In this document: in pieces, positions 34,609-42,931 of the stretch | Position numbering within the stretch: the first letter of the stretch is position 1 | Layout of the letters: every line of letters starts with the position of its first letter | Origin: Pedobacter foliorum | GTDB taxonomy: Bacteria; Bacteroidota; Bacteroidia; Sphingobacteriales; Sphingobacteriaceae | Direction: 5' to 3' | Length of the DNA stretch: 64,000 bases | NCBI RefSeq assembly: GCF_013266735.1 | Contig: NZ_JABSNU010000010.1 | Span: forward strand, 120,453-184,452 | The notes under the pieces: model-generated | The model's database searches: none | The model's input: only the letters and a program-made list of their open reading frames with translations | Told to the model about the DNA's origin: nothing | Position numbers and translations under genes: made by a program

Positions 34609-35045
34609 GTTATTTTAATGTAAGAGTATATGGCTTACTAATTAATGCTGAAAACCAGGTTCTGATTAGTGATGAACAATCAGGAGGAAGAACTTTTAGT
34701 AAATTCCCAGGTGGTGGGTTAGAGTTAGGGGAGGGGCTGATAGATGCACTTAAACGAGAGTTTATGGAAGAATGTAATGCTGAAATTGAAGTGTTGAAAC
34801 ATCTTTATACTACAGATTTCTATGAGCAATCTTCTTTTAACGACAGTCAAATTTTAAGCATTTATTACACTGTAACAGCTTTACATCCTTTAGCGCTTAA
34901 TTTTAAAACTGAACTGTTTGATTTTGATGAAAATACCTTGCAATCGTTTAGATGGGTTAGTTTAGAACATCTTAAAACTGACGATGTAACTTTTAAAACA
35001 GACAAAACCGTAGTAGAACTATTAATTAAAGAAAGAAACCAATGA
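34605..35045 (+). CDS. NUDIX hydrolase
   Basis: This 146-residue protein has the Nudix box GGLELGEGLIDALKREFMEE, which hydrolyses nucleoside diphosphates linked to another moiety. The usual glycine after REUXEE is replaced here (ECNAE), a mild departure. The substrate is unknown. It overlaps the cation-efflux gene by 4 bases and bioA by 4 bases, so the three genes are translationally coupled. Confidence 0.92.
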   Translation: MSYFNVRVYGLLINAENQVLISDEQSGGRTFSKFPGGGLELGEGLIDALKREFMEECNAEIEVLKHLYTTDFYEQSSFNDSQILSIYYTVTALHPLALNFKTELFDFDENTLQSFRWVSLEHLKTDDVTFKTDKTVVELLIKERNQ

Positions 35046-36310
35046 GTTTAGCCGAAAGGGATAAAAAAGTAATATGGCATCCTTATACCCAGATGAAAAA
35101 TGCCTTACCACATATCCCAATTGTACGAGGAGAGGGTGTTTACTTATTTGATGAGGATGGGAAAAAATATATTGATGCTGTTTCTAGTTGGTGGGTAACT
35201 ATACATGGACACGCCCATCCGCATATTGCGGCTAAAGTTTCCGAACAGTTAAATACCTTAGAACATGTAATATTTGCAGGTTTTACGCATGAGCCCGCTG
35301 TACAACTTGCGGAGCGCTTGCTGCCATTGCTACCCGGGAAACAGGAAAAGGTTTTTTATAGTGATAACGGTTCAACCGCAATAGAGGTGGCTATAAAAAT
35401 GTGTCTGCAGTATTGGGTTAATACAAGTAAGCAGCCTCGAACCAAAATTATTGCATTTAAGGAAGCTTATCATGGTGATACTTTTGGCGCGATGTCGGTA
35501 AGTGGTCGTAGTATTTTTACTGATCCTTTTGCCTCATTGTTATTTGATGTAGAGTTTATTGATCTGCCGAACGAGAAAAATATTGAACAGCTTAAATCGA
35601 AGATCAATTATCTTTCTAATGAGGTTGCCTGCTTTATATTTGAGCCTATGGTTTTGGGAGTGGCTGGTATGAAAATGTATGAGCCTCATTACCTGGATCA
35701 ACTTATTGAAACCTGTCAGAAACATGGAATATTGACCATTGCTGATGAAGTTATGACTGGTTTTGGACGCACAGGTAAGTATTTCTCTTGTGAGGCATTA
35801 ACTACTAGTCCAGATATTTTCTGTCTGTCTAAGGGGCTTACTGGTGGCACTATGCCAATGGGGATTACTACTTGTAACGAGAAAATATTTGATGCCTTTT
35901 TAAGTGAAGATAAACTTAAGACCTTATATCATGGTCACTCATTTACTGCAAATCCTATAAGTTGTGCAGCATCTTTAGCTAGTTTGGACATCCTGTTAAA
36001 CCCGGAAACTCTAGAAAATATTCATAGAGTAGTAGCAAAGCATGAGGCTTTTGCTTTACAAATTAAGGATCATTCTAAGCTTAAGGATGTTAGGCAGGCT
36101 GGGACTATATTGGTATTGGAGTGGGAGACAGGAACTGATACTTCTTATTTAAGTGGGTTAAGAAATAAACTTTACAACTACTTTTTGGAACGGGGCATTA
36201 TTTTGAGACCATTGGGTAATATTATTTACATTTTAGCTCCTTATGTTATCAGTAATGATGATCTGGACTATATTTACCAAACTATTACTGAAGCACTAAA
36301 CGATATATAG
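35042..36310 (+). CDS. bioA: Adenosylmethionine--8-amino-7-oxononanoate transaminase
   Basis: This 422-residue PLP enzyme makes 7,8-diaminopelargonate, the third-last step of biotin synthesis, using SAM as amino donor. The motifs WHPYTQM, SSWWVTIHGHAHP, YSDNGSTAIEVA, ADEVMTGFGRTG and SKGLTGGTMPMG (PLP lysine) are diagnostic of BioA. No other biotin gene is in the window. It overlaps NUDIX by 4 bases. Its last codons are the first copy of a 20-bp tandem repeat. Confidence 0.96.
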   Translation: MSLAERDKKVIWHPYTQMKNALPHIPIVRGEGVYLFDEDGKKYIDAVSSWWVTIHGHAHPHIAAKVSEQLNTLEHVIFAGFTHEPAVQLAERLLPLLPGKQEKVFYSDNGSTAIEVAIKMCLQYWVNTSKQPRTKIIAFKEAYHGDTFGAMSVSGRSIFTDPFASLLFDVEFIDLPNEKNIEQLKSKINYLSNEVACFIFEPMVLGVAGMKMYEPHYLDQLIETCQKHGILTIADEVMTGFGRTGKYFSCEALTTSPDIFCLSKGLTGGTMPMGITTCNEKIFDAFLSEDKLKTLYHGHSFTANPISCAASLASLDILLNPETLENIHRVVAKHEAFALQIKDHSKLKDVRQAGTILVLEWETGTDTSYLSGLRNKLYNYFLERGIILRPLGNIIYILAPYVISNDDLDYIYQTITEALNDI

Positions 36311-36349
36311 AAACACTAAACGATAAATAGAAACACTAAACAATATAAA
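36290..36349 (+). repeat. 20-bp tandem repeat, three copies, from the end of bioA
   Basis: Units at 36290-36309, 36310-36329 and 36330-36349 read GAARCACTAAACGATAWATA with few differences. The first unit encodes the last residues of BioA and most of its stop codon; the other two follow in the intergenic region. This looks like a recent tandem duplication by replication slippage. Confidence 0.85.
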
Positions 36350-36371
36350 GGTTGTCATCCTATATGCCTTC

Positions 36372-36453
36372 CGTCATCCTGAATTTATTTCAGGATCCCG
36401 CACTTGCTGGTGAGGTCTTATATGTGAGATCCTGAAATAAATTCAGGATGACG
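36372..36453. repeat. Nested palindromic intergenic repeat (REP/BIME-like), copy 2
   Basis: Bases 36372-36397 are the exact reverse complement of 36428-36453 (26 bp), around a 30-base spacer. The arms share CGTCATCCTGAATTTATTTC and the next six bases with copy 1 at 13694; the spacers differ. It lies between bioA and the ferritin-like gene. Confidence 0.8.
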
Positions 36454-36533
36454 AGATGAACATTATTAGAATGATGACAAGACGAGTATTATCAGGATGA
36501 CGAATATTAAAGTAATTTATAATAAATATACAA

Positions 36534-37145
36534 ATGGAAATTAAGGCGATTTTAGAGAATATAGTGAGCGATAATCTTTTGCATGCCAAGTGGTTAAATA
36601 CTTTGTCGTATATGGAAAATGCGGGTGCAAAAAAAATATCTGCTTCGGAGCATAAAGAAAACGTAAACCTTATCATCCTTAAACATGCAGCAGAGGAGCA
36701 CCGTCATGCTTATTATTTGAAAAAGCAATTGGATAAACTGGATGGCAATCTTTGCAAAACTTATACTAATGATGAGCTTCTGGCTCCTAACGATACTAAA
36801 TTCTATTTGAATGCTTTGGATGTAGCGGTGTGCCGCTATTTAAAACAGCATTTTAATTTAAGTGGTTATGAGTTAAAGTTTGCTGCTTATCTTTTTGTAA
36901 CCTATGCGATTGAAGTTCGTGCAGACGAATTATATCCAGTATATCAAGATGTTTTAACTTCAGTAGGAAGTAAAGTGACAGTTAAATCGATTATTCTCGA
37001 AGAGGAAGGTCATCTTGAGGAGATGCTAAATCAACTTAAGTCATTCTCTGCTGATTGGGAAAAACATGCTGAACTGGTAATCAAAATTGAACAGGATATG
37101 TTTGATTCCTGGATGAAAAATTTGGGAAACCAATTACTTAATTAA
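36534..37145 (+). CDS. Ferritin-like diiron-type protein of unknown function
   Basis: The 203-residue soluble, helical protein has the residue pattern of a ferritin-like four-helix bundle: a first-helix Glu (YMENAG), an EEHRH motif with ExxH (AAEEHRHAYYL), a second Glu (YAIEVRADELYP) and a final ExxH (LEEEGHLEEM). The pattern E, ExxH, E, ExxH usually binds two iron atoms. Whether it is an oxygenase, like MiaE, or a peroxide-handling protein is unknown. Its stop codon overlaps the stop codon of convergent pdeM by 4 bases. Confidence 0.65.
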   Translation: MEIKAILENIVSDNLLHAKWLNTLSYMENAGAKKISASEHKENVNLIILKHAAEEHRHAYYLKKQLDKLDGNLCKTYTNDELLAPNDTKFYLNALDVAVCRYLKQHFNLSGYELKFAAYLFVTYAIEVRADELYPVYQDVLTSVGSKVTVKSIILEEEGHLEEMLNQLKSFSADWEKHAELVIKIEQDMFDSWMKNLGNQLLN

Positions 37146-37783
37146 GCTTTAATGGTTATAACTTTTGCAGGAGTGATGGCGTAAAAGCGATCACCCTGTT
37201 TTGAATCTAATACTTTTAGTCCGGTAAAAACACTGAAGGCCGGTAATATTGCGTAATCGCTTCCAAAATAGAAACAAGGAAACTTGAGTTGTTGCTTAGC
37301 TTTTCCATAGATGATTACACCTGGATGTATATGACCTGAGATATTGTAGTATTCATCAACTTCAGAAGGTTTATCGTGTATAAACCTAAAAGGTGCTGCC
37401 AAAAGTTCTTTCTGATATACATCTATTCCTAAAGCATCATAATCTTCATTTTTTAAATTATCGTGGTTTCCTTTTATCAATACAACTTTAAGATGGGCAA
37501 AGCTTTTTCTCCAATGCATAAAGGTATTGGTATCGCTGTTAATATTGTTATGGAACATGTCTCCTGTAACCAACAGTGTTTCAGGATTAAATTCAGCTAC
37601 TAATGCGGTTAACCTTTGCAAGTCTGTTAGGTTTATGGAGTCGGGAACCGGGATGCCTGATTTTCTGAAATGAGCGGACTTACCAATGTGAAGGTCACTA
37701 ATGATAAGCATCTTTTTGGCTTGCCAGTATATAGCCCTGTCACTACTTAATATGAGTTGCTCTCCTTTACAATCAATGGTCAT
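37142..37783 (-). CDS. pdeM: Ligase-associated DNA damage response endonuclease PdeM
   Basis: This 213-residue metallophosphoesterase has all four metal-binding motifs: SDLHIG (D30, H32), TGD (D75), GNHD (105-108) and GHIHPG (150-155). PdeM is part of the ligase-associated DNA damage response set, usually with an Lhr-like helicase, an ATP-dependent ligase and an exonuclease. Here only the helicase is adjacent, overlapping by 11 bases upstream. The ligase and exonuclease are not in the window. Confidence 0.92.
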   Translation of the reverse strand: MTIDCKGEQLILSSDRAIYWQAKKMLIISDLHIGKSAHFRKSGIPVPDSINLTDLQRLTALVAEFNPETLLVTGDMFHNNINSDTNTFMHWRKSFAHLKVVLIKGNHDNLKNEDYDALGIDVYQKELLAAPFRFIHDKPSEVDEYYNISGHIHPGVIIYGKAKQQLKFPCFYFGSDYAILPAFSVFTGLKVLDSKQGDRFYAITPAKVITIKA

Positions 37784-40304
37784 TTTTTTTCTTTTTACTT
37801 GTAATCTTCTTCTCCGATTCTGCTGTCATTCTCTCAATTCGTTGACTTAATTCTTCACTACTCATATTATCCCTTAAGCTATCAACTTTTATTGGGAAAC
37901 ATAGGGGAGTGTAGGTTTCGGTCTTCATAATAATAACTTTACTGGCTTGTATCCGATGAAGAGCTGCTGCTAATCTGGGTTCCTCAATCTGCTGATAAAA
38001 TGCTTCGTCATACGACTGACGCAACAATAAGTTATGTTTATCATAATCGCTAAACACGTTGAAAAATAAGGATGATGAAGATTGTAAATGTTTGTTAGCA
38101 ACATATTTGCCAGGATACCCCTGGAATACAAGTCCAGAAATACAGGCAATATCTCTGAATTTACGTCTTGCCATTTCTGTTGCATTGATGCTCGCTACAA
38201 TATCATCTGTAAGGTTTGTGGGGCTAAATAGCTCTTTTATATTGCTTTCTTCGAGAGGGATTGGTTGTTCACTAAGCAGTTCAAAACCATAATCGTTCAT
38301 CGCAATAGAGAAACTAATTGGCTGGAGGCGACCCAGTCGGTAGGCTATTAATGCAGCCATGATCTCATGAACTTGCCTGCCTTCGAATGGATAGGCAAAG
38401 AAATGGTAACCATCCTTGGTATTAATTAGTTCGATAAGAAATTCATCGCTTCTAGGTACATGAGAAACCTTTGCCTGTTGTTCAAATAAGGGAAGTATGA
38501 AATCAAGCTCCTCATCGTCATGTTGTTTATCTAATGTTTCATTATACTTCTTCCTGAGCAGGTTACCTAGATTTGCTGTTAACGACATGCGGCCACCCAT
38601 CCAGCTAGGGCTAATGGCTTGCTTAAGTTTACTTTTTCTAACTAAAACCATCATTTCTTTAACCATTACAAATTCCAACACTCTGCCTGCAAGTGTAAAA
38701 CTGCTTCCGGGTTTCATCCGAGATATGAAAGATTCCTCTATCATACCAACGTAACCTCCTGTCAGATATTTTACTTTAAGCATGGCATCACTAACAATTG
38801 TTCCGATGTGTAATCTGTGACGCATAGCAATTTGCCTGTTTTCTACTTTCCAAAGTCCATCAGTAGTTTTGTTTACTTTACTGAATTCATCATAAGCTGT
38901 TAAACTGTCACCACCTGTAGTGATGAATTGCATGATCCAATTCCATTCCTGAGGAAGTAGCTCCCTAAATGCATGAGTTTGCTTAATCTCGAAAAAAATC
39001 TTTTCATCATCAAATCCATCGCCAACCGCTAAAGTAACGAGGTATTGAATGAGGGTGTCAAATGACATTACAATAGGTTCCCTGCTTTCAATGTTTTGAG
39101 TTTTTGCGGCTTCTTTTATTGCCGCGGCTTCTACAAGTTCTAATGCATGAGTAGGCAGAAAGTAAATTTTGGAGGTTTCGTGCGGTGAGTGACCACTGCG
39201 CCCCGCACGTTGTAAAAATCGGGCAACACCTTTTGGAGAGCCAATTTGAACTACTGTATCTACGGGCTTGAAATCAACACCCAGGTCTAAAGAAGAAGTG
39301 CAAACTACAGCTTTAAGTACTCCAGAGTGCAAAGCATCTTCAATCCAGTTTCTTAATTCATAATCTATTGAGCCATGATGTATGGCCAGAAGTCCTGCGA
39401 GGTTTTCATCCTGAGCAAGCAGGGTCTGATACCAGAGTTCAGCCTGTCCGCGTGTATTGGTAAATATTAACGTGGTTTTGCTTTTATTAATAATAGGAAT
39501 TAGCTTGCTTGCCAGCTTATGGCCTAAATGGCCGGCCCAGGGCAGCATATCTATATGATCCGGTAATATTGATTTGATAACTATCTTTTTTCTTATATCG
39601 GATTTTATTATGGTTTTCAGGAGATCTGTATAAGGCACAAGTACGTCCATTGCCTGTTCCATATTACCTATAGTTGCAGATATCCCCCATATCCTTAAGA
39701 GTCTTTCCGGATGTTGCTCTATTAGCAAACCTTTTATTCTTGAAATAGCCAGTTCAGCCATCACACCTCGTTTACTGCCTAACAATTCATGCCACTCATC
39801 GGCCACTATGCATTGTAATTGATCGAAGTAATTGAAGGTGCTTTTTTGAGCGAGCAGTAAGTGCATACTTTCAGGTGTGATAATAAGCACTTCGGGCATT
39901 TGTTTTTTCTGTCTTAGCTTTTCACTTTGTGGAGTATCGCCATTTCTTACACCAACTATCCAGTCCAATTGAAGTTCATCACAAACCTCTCGCATTGCTC
40001 GTGCTAAATCCTTAGCCAAGGATCGCAAAGGGGTAATCCAGATTAATTTTAGGCCGGTGGTATTTTTCTTCTGCTTACTTTTAAAAGCCAGGGTTTCCTG
40101 TTCAGCTCTTTTATTAAGCTCATCTATTACCACAGCTAAAAAAATAGAATAAGTTTTTCCAAAGCCGGTGGGGGCGTTCACTAATCCACTATAACCTTCT
40201 GCATAATATTGCCATGCATCTGTTTGAAACTTAAAAGGCTTTTTTTTATTAAGTTTTAGCCAATTTATAATCTGTTTATACCCATAACTACTTTCAAGTT
40301 TCAT
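37773..40304 (-). CDS. Ligase-associated DNA damage response DEXH-box helicase (Lhr-like)
   Basis: The roughly 843-residue superfamily 2 helicase has motif I APTGFGKT, motif II DEWHE, GISATIG (motif III) and the late FLQRAGRSGH (motif VI), followed by the long Lhr-type C-terminal region. It is the helicase that accompanies PdeM in the ligase-associated repair set. I use the ATG at 40304 (MKLESSYGYKQIINW) rather than 40397, because the longer frame would run into the divergent GH9 gene starting at 40367. Confidence 0.92.
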   Translation of the reverse strand: MKLESSYGYKQIINWLKLNKKKPFKFQTDAWQYYAEGYSGLVNAPTGFGKTYSIFLAVVIDELNKRAEQETLAFKSKQKKNTTGLKLIWITPLRSLAKDLARAMREVCDELQLDWIVGVRNGDTPQSEKLRQKKQMPEVLIITPESMHLLLAQKSTFNYFDQLQCIVADEWHELLGSKRGVMAELAISRIKGLLIEQHPERLLRIWGISATIGNMEQAMDVLVPYTDLLKTIIKSDIRKKIVIKSILPDHIDMLPWAGHLGHKLASKLIPIINKSKTTLIFTNTRGQAELWYQTLLAQDENLAGLLAIHHGSIDYELRNWIEDALHSGVLKAVVCTSSLDLGVDFKPVDTVVQIGSPKGVARFLQRAGRSGHSPHETSKIYFLPTHALELVEAAAIKEAAKTQNIESREPIVMSFDTLIQYLVTLAVGDGFDDEKIFFEIKQTHAFRELLPQEWNWIMQFITTGGDSLTAYDEFSKVNKTTDGLWKVENRQIAMRHRLHIGTIVSDAMLKVKYLTGGYVGMIEESFISRMKPGSSFTLAGRVLEFVMVKEMMVLVRKSKLKQAISPSWMGGRMSLTANLGNLLRKKYNETLDKQHDDEELDFILPLFEQQAKVSHVPRSDEFLIELINTKDGYHFFAYPFEGRQVHEIMAALIAYRLGRLQPISFSIAMNDYGFELLSEQPIPLEESNIKELFSPTNLTDDIVASINATEMARRKFRDIACISGLVFQGYPGKYVANKHLQSSSSLFFNVFSDYDKHNLLLRQSYDEAFYQQIEEPRLAAALHRIQASKVIIMKTETYTPLCFPIKVDSLRDNMSSEELSQRIERMTAESEKKITSKKKKNDH

Positions 40305-40354
40305 AGAATAGAGTGGAATAAAATTAACACAATCAAGATAAGTAAAGTTTTCGT

Positions 40355-40362
40355 GTATATTT
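40355..40362 (+). promoter_or_regulatory. -7-like element for the GH9-ThuA gene
   Basis: TATATTTA is one base off TAnnTTTG and lies 4 bases before the ATG at 40367. It may be a weak or regulated promoter, implying a very short leader. It lies in the 62-base gap to the helicase. Confidence 0.3.
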
Positions 40363-40366
40363 AGAT

Positions 40367-42871
40367 ATGAAGAATCGCTTAAAATTTTTTGGTACAAGTT
40401 TAATATTGCTTTTAACTTTTACTTTGGCCATTCAGGCACAACCTGTAATTCATGTTAACCAAATCGCATTTGATTTATTAGGCCCAAAACAAGCTATTGT
40501 TAGTTTTGAAGGTGATTTTTCGGGAGTGAAAAAGTTTACACTGATTAATGCTTCTAATCAAAAGATTAGTTTCAGCTCAAATCTTAAAGCTACAGGATCT
40601 GTAGAAGACTGGTTCCCCGGTCGTCAATTTTATACTGCAGATTTTTCATCATTTAATAAGCCAGGGAAATACAAAGTCGACCTGTTGTTTAAAGGAAAGC
40701 ATTATACTTCAGTAAGTTTTGAAATTGCCTCGCAGGCACTTGCAGTAAATACCTTGCCAAGTATTCTTAATTATTATAAAAAACAACGTGCAAATACTCC
40801 TCAGGAATTAGAGGCTGATAAAAAGATGTTGCTTTATGGTAGTGATAAGAGAGTTGATATACACGGTGGTTGGGGAGATGCTTCTGGAGATATAAGTAAA
40901 TACTTCTCTCATCTGGCATATGCTAATTTTATGTCGCCACAGCAAATTCCTATGGTAACATGGTCAATGGTAAATGCAACAGAGAAGATACCAGGATTGC
41001 TAGGTAAACTTAAAATTAAGGAAGATTTGCAAGCAGAAGCTTTATGGGGTGCCGATTACATTATGCGTTCTTTATCTGATGAAGGATATTTTTATATGAC
41101 TGTATTTAGTTATTTCAAACCAGATGCAAGTGCTAGAAGAATTGTTGGTTTGGAGGCAAATAGTGTTACTACATCAGACTACCAATGTGCTTTTAGAGAA
41201 GGAGGAGGTATGGGAATTGCTTCACTAGCTCGTATTTCTTCATGGGGTAAAAATGGTGATTATCAAGCAAAAGAATATTTGAAGGCTGCGGAAAAAGCGT
41301 ATGCTCATTTGGTAGTAAATAATTTGAAATACGCTGATGACGGAAAAGAAAATATCATTGATGATTATTGTGCATTAATGGCAACTACAGAGTTGTGGAT
41401 AGCTACAGATAGTACATATTATAGAGACGAAGCGCGCAAAAGAGCCTCAAATTTGAGAGGCAGAATGACTGATAAGGGATATTTTATTTCGGATGATAAG
41501 AATAGACCATTTTGGCATGCTGCAGACGCAGGTCTGCCTGTAGTAGCTTTGGTTCGTTATCTGGATAAGGAAAAGGAAAACGATTATAGAACACAGACCC
41601 TTGAAGTAATAAAGAAAGCAATAGATGGTAATTTGAAGGTTACCCAGTCGGTTAATAATCCCTTTGGATATGCAAGACAGTATTTTAAGTTCAATGGGAA
41701 AGTACAGGATGGTTTTTTTATTCCTCATGAAAATGAAACAGGTTGGTGGTGGCAGGGTGAAAATGCACGACTTAGCTCTTTAGCTACAGCATCACTTCTT
41801 GGTGGCCGTCTTGTTTATCCTAAAAATAGTGGTTGGGGAGTACGAAGAGATATTGAACTTTATGCAGAGCAACAACTATCGTGGATTTTGGGTGGTAATC
41901 CTTATTCTATGTGTTTTATGTATGGTTTTGGAGAAAAAAATGTGCCATATATGGCCAGTCTGTTTGGTCACGGGTCTCAAAAAGGCGGAATTTCTAATGG
42001 TGTTACAGGAAAAGATGGTAATCCGGATGGCAGTGGTATAGACTTTAAAACTGAAGCGGGAGGAAATGAATGGCGGTGGACAGAACAATGGATACCTCAT
42101 GCAGCATGGTTTTTACAGGCATTAACAGCAATAGAAACAGTCAATGAGCAACGAGCTATTGTGATAAAAGAAAAGCCTTTGTTTAGGGTTTTAGCTTTGG
42201 CAGAGAATGGAGGCCACCACATTGCTTTTACCAAAGCAGCGCGGCCGTGGTTGGAAGAATTCGCGAAAAAGAATCATTTTGCAATTGATTACATTGAAAA
42301 TACAGATAAAATTGATGAAGCATTTTTGAAGCAATATAAGGTGGTTATTCAATTGGATTACCCTCCATATGCATGGAATCCAAAGGCAGTTAGTGCTTTC
42401 GAAGATTACATTAATAATGGAAAAGGAGGATGGGTAGGATTACATCATGCAACATTGCTTGGTGAGTTTGATGGCTACCCAATGTGGAATTGGTTTTCTG
42501 GTTTTATGGGCGACATCAGGTTTGATAATTACATAGCAGATTTTGCCTCAGCGAACGTGAGGGTAGAGGATAAGTTGCATCCTGTAATGAAGGGAGTATC
42601 ACCATCCTTTAAAGTAGACAAGGAAGAATGGTATACATACAATAAAAGTCCAAGGTTAAATGTGAAAGTACTAGCTAACGTTGATGAATCTAGCTATGAG
42701 CCTAATTCTAAATTGAAAATGGGTGATCATCCAGTAGTTTGGATAAACCCTAAAGTTAAGGCCAGAAATGTTTATGTTTTTATGGGACATTCTCCGGATT
42801 TGCTTCTCAATAAGGATTGGAAGAGGTTGGTTAGCAATTCGATAATGTGGGCAGCAGGCCAAGGTAATTAG
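40367..42871 (+). CDS. Glycoside hydrolase family 9 protein fused to a ThuA-like domain
   Basis: The 834-residue protein has a signal peptide (cleavage near AIQAQ), an N-terminal CelD-type immunoglobulin-like domain (about 25-125) and a GH9 catalytic domain (about 130-600; GGWGDASGDISKY holds the catalytic Asp residues, as in GH9 members with a DASGD motif, and ENETGWWWQGENAR lies near the general acid). Residues about 604-834 are a ThuA-like domain (LALAENGGHH, GLHHATLL, VFMGHSPDLL), a glutamine-amidotransferase-like fold. GH9 enzymes cleave beta-1,4-glucans. The TonB receptor and DUF4249 lipoprotein downstream may share its substrate. Confidence 0.85.
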   Translation: MKNRLKFFGTSLILLLTFTLAIQAQPVIHVNQIAFDLLGPKQAIVSFEGDFSGVKKFTLINASNQKISFSSNLKATGSVEDWFPGRQFYTADFSSFNKPGKYKVDLLFKGKHYTSVSFEIASQALAVNTLPSILNYYKKQRANTPQELEADKKMLLYGSDKRVDIHGGWGDASGDISKYFSHLAYANFMSPQQIPMVTWSMVNATEKIPGLLGKLKIKEDLQAEALWGADYIMRSLSDEGYFYMTVFSYFKPDASARRIVGLEANSVTTSDYQCAFREGGGMGIASLARISSWGKNGDYQAKEYLKAAEKAYAHLVVNNLKYADDGKENIIDDYCALMATTELWIATDSTYYRDEARKRASNLRGRMTDKGYFISDDKNRPFWHAADAGLPVVALVRYLDKEKENDYRTQTLEVIKKAIDGNLKVTQSVNNPFGYARQYFKFNGKVQDGFFIPHENETGWWWQGENARLSSLATASLLGGRLVYPKNSGWGVRRDIELYAEQQLSWILGGNPYSMCFMYGFGEKNVPYMASLFGHGSQKGGISNGVTGKDGNPDGSGIDFKTEAGGNEWRWTEQWIPHAAWFLQALTAIETVNEQRAIVIKEKPLFRVLALAENGGHHIAFTKAARPWLEEFAKKNHFAIDYIENTDKIDEAFLKQYKVVIQLDYPPYAWNPKAVSAFEDYINNGKGGWVGLHHATLLGEFDGYPMWNWFSGFMGDIRFDNYIADFASANVRVEDKLHPVMKGVSPSFKVDKEEWYTYNKSPRLNVKVLANVDESSYEPNSKLKMGDHPVVWINPKVKARNVYVFMGHSPDLLLNKDWKRLVSNSIMWAAGQGN

Positions 42872-42884
42872 TGTAGTATTAGTG

Positions 42885-42912
42885 TTGAAGTAGATTTTCT
42901 TTTCTATTTTTA
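42885..42912 (+). promoter_or_regulatory. Possible promoter of the TonB receptor gene
   Basis: TTG (42885-42887) lies 17 bases upstream of TATTTTTA (42905-42912), one base off TAnnTTTG. The ATG is at 42932. Spacing is right but the -7 element is imperfect. Confidence 0.3.
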
Positions 42913-42931
42913 CGACAGACTAAGTATTTAT

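Noticed and set aside
36290..36349. CRISPR array or transcription-factor iterons
   Set aside because: The 20-bp units abut without spacers and the first is coding; simple tandem duplication explains it.
40305..40397. Longer N-terminus of the helicase
   Set aside because: It overlaps the start of the divergent GH9 gene and its promoter; the ATG at 40304 gives a family-like start.
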